This document shows, piece after piece, positions 1 to 8,201 of a stretch of 38,846 nt of DNA. Position 1 is the first letter of the stretch, and each line of letters starts with the position of its first letter. This DNA comes from Opitutales bacterium. GTDB taxonomy: Bacteria; Verrucomicrobiota; Verrucomicrobiia; Opitutales; UBA953. The notes under the pieces are model-generated. The model was not told the DNA's origin and did no database searches. It saw nothing but the letters and a program-made list of their open reading frames with translations. The stretch spans positions 1 through 38,846 of the forward strand of contig JANRFG010000006.1 in the NCBI GenBank assembly GCA_030725715.1, written 5' to 3'. A program made the translations under genes and the position numbers.

Positions 1-56
1 CGTGGTGCTGTCCCTACCTTAGATACAGCGGATGCGATGTCATCGCATCCCTACCC
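1..56 (+). repeat. Two copies of the 21-nt palindrome + CTACC repeat (first one cut by the window edge)
   Basis: Bases 1-18 are the right half of one unit (CGTGGTGCTGTCC then CTACC). Bases 30-50 are a complete unit with arms GGATGCGATG and CATCGCATCC around a central T, followed by CTACCCGAGGCA. The same pair, a CGTGGTGC-centred hairpin followed about a dozen bases later by the GGATGCGATG hairpin, recurs at 10727-10789. This is non-coding sequence downstream of the minus-strand DUF1552 gene. The function is unknown. Confidence 0.8.
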
Positions 57-79
57 GAGGCAAAGGGCACTTCCCCGAT

Positions 80-104
80 ACTCGATACTCCAGACTCGAT
101 ACTC
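80..104. repeat. 11-nt direct repeat ACTCGATACTC
   Basis: ACTCGATACTC occurs at 80-90 and again at 94-104, separated by CAG. It lies between the palindromic repeats at the window edge and the palindrome covering the DUF1552 stop codon. No function can be assigned. Confidence 0.7.
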
Positions 105-105
105 T

Positions 106-144
106 GAGTTGAAGAAATTGAGCTCAGCTCAATTTCTTCAGCTC
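106..144. repeat. Near-perfect 39-nt palindrome spanning the DUF1552 stop codon
   Basis: Arms TGAAGAAATTGAGCT (110-124) and AGCTCAATTTCTTCA (126-140) are perfect complements around a single C at 125. Allowing one T/G pair, the stem extends to 19 pairs (106-124 with 126-144). The stop codon of the minus-strand DUF1552 gene (124-126) is at its centre. The downstream arm is therefore an inverted copy of the last codons of the gene. No T-run follows on the minus strand, so it is not a classical intrinsic terminator. Confidence 0.85.
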
Positions 145-1470
145 GCCGGTGCTGTCGCCGAGCTGGACGTCGCGGATGTCCATGCGGTTGAGCATGCTGA
201 CCCAGAGGTTGTTCAGCGGGGTCTCCTTCGGATAGACGATGTGGCGGCCGGGGCGGATCGTGCCGCAGCCCTTGCCGGCGAGCAGGATCGGAAGGTCGTC
301 ATGGTTATGTCGGTCGCCGTCGCCATTGCCGGAGCCGTACACGATCATGGAGTGGTCGAGGAGATTGCCGTCGCCTTCCTTCACCGACTTGAGGCGCTCA
401 AGGAGATAAGCGAGGTGCGTGGCGTGGAAGACGTTGATGTCTTGGATCTTCGACAGCTTCACGGGGTCGTCGCCGTGGTGCGAGATGCTGTGGTGGCCGT
501 CGCGCACGCCGATGAACGGGTACGAGCGGTTGCTGCCTTCATTGGCCAGGACGAACGTGGCCACGCGCGTGGTATCGGTCTGGAATGCGAGGACCATCAG
601 GTCGGCGAGCAGGCGCAGGTGTTCGGCGTAGCTTTCCGGGATGCCCTTCGGGATCGGCGCGCCGGCGGGGACCTTGGGCTGTCCGGAGGTGCCGGACTTC
701 TGGATGCGGAGCTCCATCTCGCGCACGGCGGTGAAATACTCGTCGAGCTTGCGCTGGTCGTCGGCGCCGAGGCGGACGTTGAGCTCGCGGAAATCCTCGC
801 GCACGGCGTCGAGGACGGACTTGCGCTGGGCGTCGCGGCGCTGGCGTTCGACGTCGGTGCCGGCGCCGAAGAGGCGTTCGAAGATCAGCTTCGGATTCAC
901 TTCCTTCGGCATCGGCTGGGTCGACGAGCGCCAGGAGATGTTGGACTGATAGATGCAGGAGTAGCCCGAGTCGCAGCCGCCGGCCAGCTTGCTGGCTTCG
1001 GTGCCGATCTCGAGGGAGGCGAGGCGCGTGCGCTCGCCGATGCGCGCGGCGGCGAGCTGGTCGGCCGAGACGCCGGCGCGGATGTTGGCGCCGTCGGTCT
1101 TGCGGGGCTGGGCGCCGGTGAGGAAGGCGGCCATCGCGCGGGCGTGGTCGCCGCCGCCGTCGCCGTTGGCGCGGGCCTTGTCGGCCGTCAGGCCGGTGAG
1201 CACCGAGAAGTCGGACTTGTGCGCCGCGAGAGGCGCGAGGATCGCCGGCAGCTTGGAAGGCAGGGAGCCCTCGTTGCCGACGCGCCAGCCGTCCATGTTC
1301 ACGCCGTTGGGGACGTACAGGATCGCCATGCGGTTGGGCGCCGCCTGCTTGACGGGCGTGTTGCCCGCGGCCCAGCCGGTCTGCAGGCCCATCGCCTCGA
1401 GCCACGGCAGGGCCATGACGGTGCCCAGTCCTTTGAGGACCGTGCGGCGATGGAGGAGGTCGGACTTCAT
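124..1470 (-). CDS. DUF1552 domain-containing exported protein
   Basis: This 448-residue protein belongs to the DUF1552 family, which is abundant in Planctomycetes and Verrucomicrobia and usually sits beside a DUF1592 cytochrome, as here. The start at 1470 is chosen because it gives a compact twin-arginine-like leader (HRRTVLKGLG, then a hydrophobic stretch ending near GWAAG) and does not overlap the upstream gene, which stops at 1481. A start at 1512 is also open. The body carries family-typical segments such as VRDGHHSISHHG and YGSGNGDGDRHNHDDLP, with many His and Asp residues that suggest metal binding. The biochemical role of the family is not established. The short gap to the upstream cytochrome indicates one transcript. 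The stop codon lies inside a long palindrome. Confidence 0.85.
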   Translation of the reverse strand: MKSDLLHRRTVLKGLGTVMALPWLEAMGLQTGWAAGNTPVKQAAPNRMAILYVPNGVNMDGWRVGNEGSLPSKLPAILAPLAAHKSDFSVLTGLTADKARANGDGGGDHARAMAAFLTGAQPRKTDGANIRAGVSADQLAAARIGERTRLASLEIGTEASKLAGGCDSGYSCIYQSNISWRSSTQPMPKEVNPKLIFERLFGAGTDVERQRRDAQRKSVLDAVREDFRELNVRLGADDQRKLDEYFTAVREMELRIQKSGTSGQPKVPAGAPIPKGIPESYAEHLRLLADLMVLAFQTDTTRVATFVLANEGSNRSYPFIGVRDGHHSISHHGDDPVKLSKIQDINVFHATHLAYLLERLKSVKEGDGNLLDHSMIVYGSGNGDGDRHNHDDLPILLAGKGCGTIRPGRHIVYPKETPLNNLWVSMLNRMDIRDVQLGDSTGELKKLS

Positions 1471-1480
1471 GACGGGGTGC

Positions 1481-3793
1481 TTACTTCTTAGCAGGTTCTG
1501 ACCCGCCTTCAACCTGGGATGTTCCCCGGCGGAGGCGGAAAGGATCGCTCTGGACCACGCCCATGACGATGGCGGAGAAGCGGGCGTCGGACTTGAGGGC
1601 CGCCTCGGTGATCTTGTCGACCGCCGATCCGTCGTAGTAATCGAGGCCGCGGCCGAGGCCGAAGGTGAGGAGCTTGGAGGAAAGGTTACGGACCACCTTC
1701 TCCTTGTCGGCGAGGAGGAGTTTCTTCAATTCGCCCGCGCCGGCGAAGGCACGGCCGTCGGGCAGCTTGCCGGCGGGGTCGATCGGCTGGCCTTCGTCGC
1801 TCTGGCGGAGCTGGCCGACCGCGTCGAACTTCTCGAACGCGAAGCCGATGGCGTCCATGCGCGTGTGGCAGGAAGCGCAGGCCGGGTCGGCGCGGTGCTG
1901 CTCCATGCGCTGGCGGAGGTTGCCCTTGAGCTGCTGGCCTTCGAGGGTCGGGACGGAGGGCGGCGCGGGAGGAGGCGGCGAGCCGAGGATCTGTTCCATG
2001 ATCCACTTACCGCGCTTCACCGGGGACGTGCGGGTCGGATTGGAGGTGGCCGTGAGGATCGAAGCGTGGGTGAGGATGCCGCCACGTTCGCCCTGGGGGA
2101 GCGTCACGCGCACGAACTCACCGCGTTTGCGGGTGCGGGGGAACTGGGCGGGGATGCCGTAGAACTGCGAGAGATTACGGTCGAGGTAGGTGAAGTCGGC
2201 GTCGATCAGGTCGAGCACGCTGCGGTCCTCGCGGACGATCTCGGCGAAGAACAGCTCCGTCTCCTTGATCATCGACGTGCGCACCGCGTCGTTGAAGGCC
2301 GGGAACATCGTCGGGTCGGGCGAGACCGTGGAGAGCTGGCGGAGCTGCAGCCACTGCAGGCCGAAGCCCTCGGTCAGGTAGCGCGAACGCGGGTCCTTGA
2401 GCAGGCGGCGCGTCTGGGCTTCGAGGTTGGCCGAGAGCTTCTTCGCGTAGGCCAGCTGGAAGAGCTCGTCGTCGGGCATCGAGCCCCAGAGGAAATAGCT
2501 GAGGCGCGAAGCCAGGGCGAACTCGCTGATCGGATGCGCGTCCTTGGCCGTCGGGGCCTCGTCCTGTTCGGCGCGGAAGATGAACTTCGGCGAAGCCAGC
2601 ACGACGGCGATCATCGCCTGCGCGCCGGACTCCCAGTTGCCGCCGTTCTTCTCGCCCTGGACCCAGACCTTCACGTAGCGGCTGAGCTCGGCGGGCGTGG
2701 CCGGGCGGCGGAAGGCGCGGCTCACGAAGGAATTGGCGACGAGGCGGGCGCGGGCTTCGCCGGTCGCGTTGCCGATGACGACGGCCAGGCGGCGCTGGAG
2801 CTCGGTGCGCGTGTCGGTCGGGCCGAGGAGGCGGAGGCGCAGGCCGGAGAGCGTGCGGTTGCTGCCGGTGATCTTCGCGGGCGGGTTGAGCCACTTCAGC
2901 GTGAACTCGTGCTGGCCGGCCGTGAGCCTGACCTTCGCTTCGGCGACTTCGGTCTTCTTCACCTGCCTGAACTGGTAGGTCCCGACCTCGCGGCCGTCGA
3001 CGAGGAAGGCCACCTTCGGGGGCGGATCGCCGGGCGAACCCGTGGAGCGGAGGGCGACCGAGATCACGTAATCGCCGTCGCGGGAGGCCGTCATCGGGCC
3101 GACGAGATACGGGGACGGATCGAAGTAGCGCTGCTGGCTGTCGCGCTTGCCGCGCGGCTGCATCTCGATCATCGCGAGGCCCGTACCTTCGAGCGCGGAC
3201 GGCTTGGACGGCATCGCCTTGGCGGCGATGGCTTCGCCCACGGACAGGAAGCGCTCGAGGTGGACCGGCGAGAACGTCAGCACATCGCCGATGTTATCGA
3301 AACCGTAGCCCGTGTCGTCGGCCGGGAAATCGGCGGAGAAATTCTCGTCGAGGAAGCAGAGGCCGCGGATCGTGTGGTTGAACTCCGCGCGGTTGAGGCG
3401 GCGGATGGTCACGTCGCCCGGGTCGGGCTTGGCCTTCGCGATGGCGGCGGCCAGCAGCTTATGGACCGAGGACTGGAGGCCCTCGATCTCGGCGGGGGAC
3501 GGGCGGGTCTTCTTCTTCGCCGGGGGCATCTCACCGGAGACGACCTGGTTGACCACCTCGCGCCAGACGCGCTGATCGCGGAAGAAGCGGGAGTCGTCTT
3601 TGAAGGCCTCGAGGTTGAGGTGGCCCTTCGCGAGTTCGGCGTCGTGGCAATCGTAGCAATACTTGTCCAGGAACGGCACGATGTCCTTCTGGAAATCCTG
3701 GGCGGAGGCCGGGGCGACGGAGGCGCAGACGACCGCCCCGAAAATGGCGACAATCGGGGAAGGCCAAACGAGGCGTAGGGCCGGGAGCAGCAT
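1481..3793 (-). CDS. Secreted DUF1587/DUF1595/DUF1592/DUF1588/DUF1585 cytochrome-like protein
   Basis: This 770-residue multidomain protein is of the kind typical of Planctomycetes and Verrucomicrobia. An N-terminal signal peptide ends near ASAQ (about residue 32). A c-type haem motif CYDCH follows at residues 46-50 in a short cytochrome-like domain. After that come the order-specific blocks: RRLNRAEFNHTIRGL (DUF1587), a carbohydrate-binding-like middle section, SRAFRRPATPAELSRY (DUF1595), LASRLSYFLWGSMPDDEL (DUF1592), a DUF1588 region with a second CASCH motif, and a C-terminal DUF1585 block around LLTFGLGRGLDYYDG. It is probably an exported redox protein acting with the DUF1552 protein 10 bases downstream. 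The family is often discussed in connection with polysaccharide degradation, but no substrate can be read from this sequence. Confidence 0.9.
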   Translation of the reverse strand: MLLPALRLVWPSPIVAIFGAVVCASVAPASAQDFQKDIVPFLDKYCYDCHDAELAKGHLNLEAFKDDSRFFRDQRVWREVVNQVVSGEMPPAKKKTRPSPAEIEGLQSSVHKLLAAAIAKAKPDPGDVTIRRLNRAEFNHTIRGLCFLDENFSADFPADDTGYGFDNIGDVLTFSPVHLERFLSVGEAIAAKAMPSKPSALEGTGLAMIEMQPRGKRDSQQRYFDPSPYLVGPMTASRDGDYVISVALRSTGSPGDPPPKVAFLVDGREVGTYQFRQVKKTEVAEAKVRLTAGQHEFTLKWLNPPAKITGSNRTLSGLRLRLLGPTDTRTELQRRLAVVIGNATGEARARLVANSFVSRAFRRPATPAELSRYVKVWVQGEKNGGNWESGAQAMIAVVLASPKFIFRAEQDEAPTAKDAHPISEFALASRLSYFLWGSMPDDELFQLAYAKKLSANLEAQTRRLLKDPRSRYLTEGFGLQWLQLRQLSTVSPDPTMFPAFNDAVRTSMIKETELFFAEIVREDRSVLDLIDADFTYLDRNLSQFYGIPAQFPRTRKRGEFVRVTLPQGERGGILTHASILTATSNPTRTSPVKRGKWIMEQILGSPPPPAPPSVPTLEGQQLKGNLRQRMEQHRADPACASCHTRMDAIGFAFEKFDAVGQLRQSDEGQPIDPAGKLPDGRAFAGAGELKKLLLADKEKVVRNLSSKLLTFGLGRGLDYYDGSAVDKITEAALKSDARFSAIVMGVVQSDPFRLRRGTSQVEGGSEPAKK

Positions 3794-4076
3794 GCGTCAT
3801 TAAAGACAAAACCGACCGGGTAAGGTTGCAAACCAAAGGCCGAATCCGTCAAAAAACTGTCAAAACGGTGTAAAATGCCTAAACCATTCTATGACAACGG
3901 ATTGGGGTTAAATATCGCGCATTTTAGGGTCTTTCGGGCCGGCGGACGGGCAAAGACCCTCAGAAAACCCCATTCACCCTCGATTCCAGGCCTCTTAGCC
4001 CCCAAGATTGGGCATTAAATCGGCAACCTAAGCCTCGGCTTGGTGTTTCAGAGTTACCCCCTTCCCCCTTAATAAG
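3794..4076. promoter_or_regulatory. Divergent AT-rich intergenic region (promoters for the cytochrome and T2SS operons)
   Basis: This 283-base gap separates two divergent operons and is clearly richer in A+T than its surroundings, especially 3840-3925. On the minus strand it contains TTGACA (3858-3863), TTGACG (3847-3852) and TTGTCA (3891-3896), any of which could be a -35 element. No convincing paired -10 box is present for either direction. No gene, RNA or repeat module was recognised here. Calling it a promoter region is inference from the divergent layout and composition. Confidence 0.5.
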
Positions 4077-4688
4077 ATGCGTCCCCTTTCCCGATCCACC
4101 TCCGCCCTGCTCATGGCGACGATCCTGGGCGGCCTGCCGGCGTTCGCATTGGACCTCGAAGGCCTGGCCAAGAACTCGCCGTTCGGCGGCACCGGTGTGG
4201 CGGGCGGCCCGGGCGCGGCCCCGAGCACCTTGGAGTTCCGGGGCATGTACCGCGAGGACGGCGTCAATTACTACAGCATCTACAACACCCAGACCAAGCA
4301 GTCGAGCTGGGTGACCGAAGGGGAAGCCCCGACCACGAACGTCCCCGTCGTCATCAAAGGTTTCGATCCCGTGAACGAGACGCTCGACGTCGACAACGGC
4401 GGCCAGCCCCAGCAGATGGCGCTGCACCAGGCCGTCGTCATCACTTACAAAGGACCGAGCCCGTCGAAGCTCGCGGCCGTCTCGGCCGCGGCCGCCCCGT
4501 CGAGCAGCGTGGGCGTGCCGACCGGCGGCATGCCGGGGAACCTCACCCCGGCCCAGGTCGAAGCCTTCCGCCAGCAGATGCGCGACCGCTTCGGCAAGCG
4601 CGACGCCCCGACGACCGGCAAGACGCCGAAGACGCCGACCGCGGCGCCGACCACCACCAAGCCGCCCAAGACCCCCAAGGTCCGCTGA
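4077..4688 (+). CDS. GspC/PilP-like exported protein, first gene of the T2SS operon
   Basis: This 203-residue protein has a hydrophobic N-terminus (about residues 8-24, ending PAFALD) that could be a signal peptide or an uncleaved anchor. The segment from about residue 45 to 125 follows the beta-rich pattern of the GspC homology region: LEFRGMYREDGVNYYSIYN, WVTEGEAP, then VIKGFDPVNETLDVDNGG and an MAL strand. The C-terminal third is low-complexity, rich in Thr, Pro, Lys and Ala (GKTPKTPTAAPTTTKPPKT). It lies 10 bases before gspG and opens the operon, the usual place for a gspC-type gene. In the canonical system GspC bridges the inner-membrane platform and the secretin. Assignment rests on position and fold pattern, not strong sequence identity. 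A PDZ domain is absent. Confidence 0.55.
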   Translation: MRPLSRSTSALLMATILGGLPAFALDLEGLAKNSPFGGTGVAGGPGAAPSTLEFRGMYREDGVNYYSIYNTQTKQSSWVTEGEAPTTNVPVVIKGFDPVNETLDVDNGGQPQQMALHQAVVITYKGPSPSKLAAVSAAAAPSSSVGVPTGGMPGNLTPAQVEAFRQQMRDRFGKRDAPTTGKTPKTPTAAPTTTKPPKTPKVR

Positions 4689-4698
4689 ACTTCCCTCC

Positions 4699-5145
4699 AT
4701 GACCACCGTCCAGAAAACCACCGCCCGCCGTCTGCGCAAGGGCTTCACCCTGCTCGAGATCCTGATCGCCGTCGCGATCGTCGGCATGCTCGTCGGCCTC
4801 GCCGTCACGAACACCGACAAGATCCTCGGTCAGAGCCAGGAAGGCGTCGCCAAGCTCTTCGTCAACGAGTCGCTCAAGACCTCGCTCGTGCGTTACCGCA
4901 TCGACCTCGGCGACTACCCGTCGACCGAAGAAGGCATCAAGGCCCTGATCAGCGCGCCGGAAGGCAAGTCGGACAAGTGGCGCGGACCTTACATGGAAGC
5001 CAAGGGCGGGCGCTCGCCGCTCGACCCGTGGAACCAGGAATACCAGTACCGCTACCCGGGCACCAAGAACACCGAGAGCTACGACCTGTTCTCGATGGGC
5101 CGCGACAAGAAGCCGGATACCGAAGACGACATCGGCAACTGGTGA
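4699..5145 (+). CDS. gspG: Type II secretion major pseudopilin GspG
   Basis: This 148-residue protein has the class III prepilin leader RRLRKG followed by FTLLEILIAVAIVGML, with the +5 glutamate required for methylation and assembly. The C-terminal half has the GspG signature: YPSTEEGIKAL, WRGPYMEA, DPWNQEYQYRYPG and a final acidic DTEDDIGNW stretch matching the calcium-binding end of this family. It forms the shaft of the periplasmic pseudopilus that drives cargo through the secretin GspD. A prepilin peptidase is needed to process it, and none is encoded in this window. Its stop overlaps the GTG start of the next gene. Confidence 0.95.
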   Translation: MTTVQKTTARRLRKGFTLLEILIAVAIVGMLVGLAVTNTDKILGQSQEGVAKLFVNESLKTSLVRYRIDLGDYPSTEEGIKALISAPEGKSDKWRGPYMEAKGGRSPLDPWNQEYQYRYPGTKNTESYDLFSMGRDKKPDTEDDIGNW

Positions 5146-5684
5146 AGCCGGACGCGCAGCATCGATCCGGCCAGCCGGAGCGCCGCGGCTTCACCTTGCT
5201 GGAGACGCTGCTCGTGCTCGGCCTGATCAGCATGCTGGCGGCCGTGCTCGTGGGCGGATCGGCGCAGCTCCTCAAGGGCACCGCGCGGTCGGACCCGGAG
5301 GACGCGCTCATGGCGCTGCTGCAGACCCTGCGCCGGCAGGCCGTCGAACGCGGCCAGACCCTCGAGCTCCTGCCCGGAGAATCGTCCGACGAGGACGGCC
5401 CGGACTTCCTCTGGTCTTTCGAAAACGCGCCGGAAGACGCCGCCCCGCACGAGGAGAAGCTCCCGAAGGTGGAAGGCGTGTCCGTCAAGATCCTCGCGCC
5501 TGAGACCATCGGGGCGATCCTGCTCGGCGGCGTGGCGTCGGAAGAGCCCCTCGCGCGCCTGCGCTTCTACCCGGACGGCACGTGCGACCGCGTGCGCCTG
5601 GACATCCGCCGGAACGAAGACCGCCGCCTCGTGCCCATCGACCCGCTCACCTGCGCGCCCTTGCCGGCGATCGACGCGAAATGA
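5142..5684 (+). CDS. gspH: Type II secretion minor pseudopilin GspH-like
   Basis: The GTG start at 5142 forms a 4-base GTGA overlap with the gspG stop, the same type of coupling seen at most junctions in this operon. The 180-residue product has a prepilin leader and N-helix (PERRG, then FTLLETLLVLGLISMLAAVL) with Glu at +5. Residues 55-180 are a short variable globular domain consistent with GspH/FimT-type minor pseudopilins. Overall similarity is carried by the N-terminus, so the letter H rests mainly on gene order (G-H-I-J-K). Confidence 0.85.
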   Translation: MKPDAQHRSGQPERRGFTLLETLLVLGLISMLAAVLVGGSAQLLKGTARSDPEDALMALLQTLRRQAVERGQTLELLPGESSDEDGPDFLWSFENAPEDAAPHEEKLPKVEGVSVKILAPETIGAILLGGVASEEPLARLRFYPDGTCDRVRLDIRRNEDRRLVPIDPLTCAPLPAIDAK

Positions 5685-6319
5685 GACGCCGCGGCTTCAC
5701 CCTCATCGAAGTGCTCATGAGCCTCGCGATCTTCGCGCTGGCGGCCGTGAGCCTGGGCGCCGCGTATTCGAACGTCCTCATGAGCCGGCTCGCGCTCAAG
5801 CAGGACGAACAACGGCTCGACGACCAGGCCCGCTGCCGCGCGGCGCTGCTCGAGACCCCGGGCTTCGACGACGTCGAATCCGGCGGCGAGATCCACCTGC
5901 CGGGCGGCCGCAAGGCGCGCTGGCAGGGCAAAATCGAGGCGACCTCCGTCAGCGACCTCTTCGCCGTGCAGCTGACGGCCGAGATCGAACCGCCGGACGG
6001 CGGCGAAGCCGAGGAATTCACCGAGACGCGCATGCTCCTGCGGCCCACGTGGTCGATCCCCGCGGACCGGCAGAAGATCCGCGACGAAGCGCGGCAGCGG
6101 CTCCTGCAGGAGCGCGGCTACCAGGAAGCCGACGGCAACTCCTCGTTCATCAGCGCGCCCACGCGCGGCAAGAAACTCGTCCCCTCCAAACCCGGCGCCA
6201 AGGGCGCGGCCGCGCGGCCGCCGGCCTCGACCGCCCCGGGCGGCAAAGGCGCGCCCAGCAAAGGCGCGCCGCCGCCCCGCGCCCCGGCGCCGGCCCCCGC
6301 GCCGCGTCCCGCCCAATGA
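5681..6319 (+). CDS. gspI: Type II secretion minor pseudopilin GspI-like, with Pro/Ala-rich tail
   Basis: The start at 5681 overlaps the gspH stop by four bases. The 212-residue protein has the leader MRRRG and helix FTLIEVLMSLAIFALAAVSL with Glu at +5, typical of GspI. In canonical systems GspI nucleates the pseudopilus tip complex with J and K. It is longer than usual for the family (roughly 120-130 residues) because of a C-terminal extension. From about residue 160 this becomes a low-complexity Lys/Gly/Ala/Pro tail (GKGAPSKGAPPPRAPAPAPA) that is probably disordered. The I assignment is by order and N-terminus. Confidence 0.85.
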   Translation: MRRRGFTLIEVLMSLAIFALAAVSLGAAYSNVLMSRLALKQDEQRLDDQARCRAALLETPGFDDVESGGEIHLPGGRKARWQGKIEATSVSDLFAVQLTAEIEPPDGGEAEEFTETRMLLRPTWSIPADRQKIRDEARQRLLQERGYQEADGNSSFISAPTRGKKLVPSKPGAKGAAARPPASTAPGGKGAPSKGAPPPRAPAPAPAPRPAQ

Positions 6320-6960
6320 GCCGCGACACCCGTCATCGCGGCTTCTCGCTGCTCGAGATGCTCGTCTCGCTCGCCCTGCTCGGGATCCTGATGGTCACGC
6401 TGAACACCTTCCTGTTCTCGATGAGCGAGCTGTGGGGCGGCGGCCGCGACCAGCGGCTCTTCGACCAGCACTCGCGGGCGGCGACCGCGCTCGTGAAGCG
6501 GGCCTTCGCGGAAGCCACGCTCGCGCCGGGCGGTTCCGGCGTCGCGCTCCGGGACGTGGACAACGGCTCGGGCACGACCGAACCGCGGCTGAGCTTCCTG
6601 CTGCCGGACGCCGGCCGCCTCGCCGACTGGCCGGAAGCCCCGCTGCCCGACGTGGACTTCAACGTCTTCGTCGAAGAAGGCCGCGGCCTCGTCTTCCAAT
6701 GGCAGTCGCGGCTCGAGCTCGAGCGCGACCTCACCGACCGGCACGAGACCGTGATCAGCCCCTTCGTGACCGGCCTGCGTTTCGAGTACTTCGACCCCGA
6801 GCTCCGGGAATGGACCATCGAGGACGAGCCCGTGCAGGAGCCGGCGAGCACCGCCTGGCGGAAGCCGGCGCGCGTGCACCTCGTCTTCGAGCGCGGTTCG
6901 CTGAAGTCCACCAAGGTCCTCGACCTCCCCATCAAGCGCGCCGGCGCCACCGCCCCATGA
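6316..6960 (+). CDS. gspJ: Type II secretion minor pseudopilin GspJ-like
   Basis: The start at 6316 overlaps the gspI stop by four bases. The 214-residue product begins MSRDTRHRG followed by FSLLEMLVSLALLGILMVTL, a prepilin cleavage site and N-helix with Glu at +5. The globular domain is about the expected GspJ size and includes the VTGLRFEYFDPELREW segment, which resembles the strand pattern near the end of GspJ proteins. It would join GspI and GspK at the pseudopilus tip. Its stop overlaps the gspK start. Confidence 0.87.
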   Translation: MSRDTRHRGFSLLEMLVSLALLGILMVTLNTFLFSMSELWGGGRDQRLFDQHSRAATALVKRAFAEATLAPGGSGVALRDVDNGSGTTEPRLSFLLPDAGRLADWPEAPLPDVDFNVFVEEGRGLVFQWQSRLELERDLTDRHETVISPFVTGLRFEYFDPELREWTIEDEPVQEPASTAWRKPARVHLVFERGSLKSTKVLDLPIKRAGATAP

Positions 6961-8201
6961 AGCGTCGTCGCGGCTCCGTCATCATCGTCGTCCTCGTGCT
7001 CATCACGCTGGCCTCGCTGCTGCTGGCGCGGTTCATGGAGGACAACTCGCTCGAGCTCTCCATCGCCACGCACGAGGCGGACCGCCGGCGCCTGCGGGCG
7101 GACGCGCAGAGCGAGCTCGAGCTGGCCTTGGCGGTCATCGCCGAGATCCGCTCCATCGACCTGAACAAAGTGCACGCCCCGAGCCAGGGCTTCGACGACC
7201 CGCACGCCTACGCCGGCTTCCCGCCGCGCGACGGCCTGACGGTGCAGTTCGATTACGAGGACGAGTCGGCCAAGCTGCCGCTGAGCGTGCTCACCAAGAA
7301 CGACCTGATCCAGATCCTCTATTCCCTCGGCATGGAGCAGCGCGACGCCGAGCGCGTCGCGGACGCCATCGTCGCCTGGCAGAGCAAGTCCTACGAATCG
7401 CTCGAGGAGGAAGCCTCGGACGCCGCCTACCAGCGCGCCACGCTCTCCTTCCGGCCGGCGCGCCGCCCGATCCGCAGCTTCGAGGAGTTCCGCAGCATCG
7501 GGGTCGCCAAGGAGTTCTTCTTCGACGAGCGGGGCCGGGCCACGCCGATCTTCCAGGCCTTCAAGGCGTGCGTCAGCCTGTACACCTTCCCGCAGGCCAA
7601 CATCAACACCGCCTCGGACGCCGTGCTCCTCTCGCAGGGGCTGGACGAGAACCAGCTGGCGCTGATCCGCGAGCGGCAGAACGAGATCGGCCGGCGCATC
7701 GTGGGCACCCCGCCTTACTTCCGCGTCACCAGCGAAGTGCGCCAGCTCATCGGCGGGGGCGCCCCCCTGCAGATGTTCGACGACGAGATCATCCTCATGT
7801 GGGTGCGCGTGACCGTGAAGGAAGGCCTGTCCAAGTGCCGGGTCAGCGCGCTGGTGGCCATCCGCGAGGACGTCGCCTTCCCCAGCGCCGCGGCCAACCC
7901 CGACACCAATCCGGACGTCGGCCTGAACGGGCGGTCCGCGACGGCGACGACCCCGCGGCCGACGGGAACCTCGACAGCCGCTCCGCGGTCTGCTACGAGA
8001 ACCCCCACCCCTTACCTCACCCCTGGCATCGAACCGCCCGCCACCCTGGGCAAATCGACCATGAGCGGCCGGGTCGCCGGCAACACGATCGCCTACCCCT
8101 TCCAGATCCTCGCCTGGGAGGAAGACAACGGAGCTCCGCCCGAGCCGAAGCCCCCCGCCGAAAATTCTGAAACCGCGGCCCCGCCGCCCCCCACCAAATG
8201 A
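6957..8201 (+). CDS. gspK: Type II secretion minor pseudopilin GspK
   Basis: The start at 6957 overlaps the gspJ stop. The 414-residue protein begins MKRRRGSVIIVVLVLITLASLLLA in two parts: a short basic leader and a hydrophobic helix that lacks the +5 Glu, as is typical for GspK. The central region contains the helix-hairpin-helix-like NINTASDAVLLSQGL at about residue 212, the most recognisable GspK feature. It caps the pseudopilus. The last 100 residues are Pro/Thr-rich, which is longer than average for the family. Confidence 0.92.
   Translation: MKRRRGSVIIVVLVLITLASLLLARFMEDNSLELSIATHEADRRRLRADAQSELELALAVIAEIRSIDLNKVHAPSQGFDDPHAYAGFPPRDGLTVQFDYEDESAKLPLSVLTKNDLIQILYSLGMEQRDAERVADAIVAWQSKSYESLEEEASDAAYQRATLSFRPARRPIRSFEEFRSIGVAKEFFFDERGRATPIFQAFKACVSLYTFPQANINTASDAVLLSQGLDENQLALIRERQNEIGRRIVGTPPYFRVTSEVRQLIGGGAPLQMFDDEIILMWVRVTVKEGLSKCRVSALVAIREDVAFPSAAANPDTNPDVGLNGRSATATTPRPTGTSTAAPRSATRTPTPYLTPGIEPPATLGKSTMSGRVAGNTIAYPFQILAWEEDNGAPPEPKPPAENSETAAPPPPTK

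Noticed and set aside
37-1491. Long plus-strand open frame over the DUF1552 gene
   Set aside because: Antisense shadow of a recognisable family protein. The translation has biased composition and no motif.
1865-3778. 637-codon plus-strand frame opposite the DUF1592 cytochrome
   Set aside because: Antisense shadow. The minus strand carries a signal peptide, haem motifs and family blocks.
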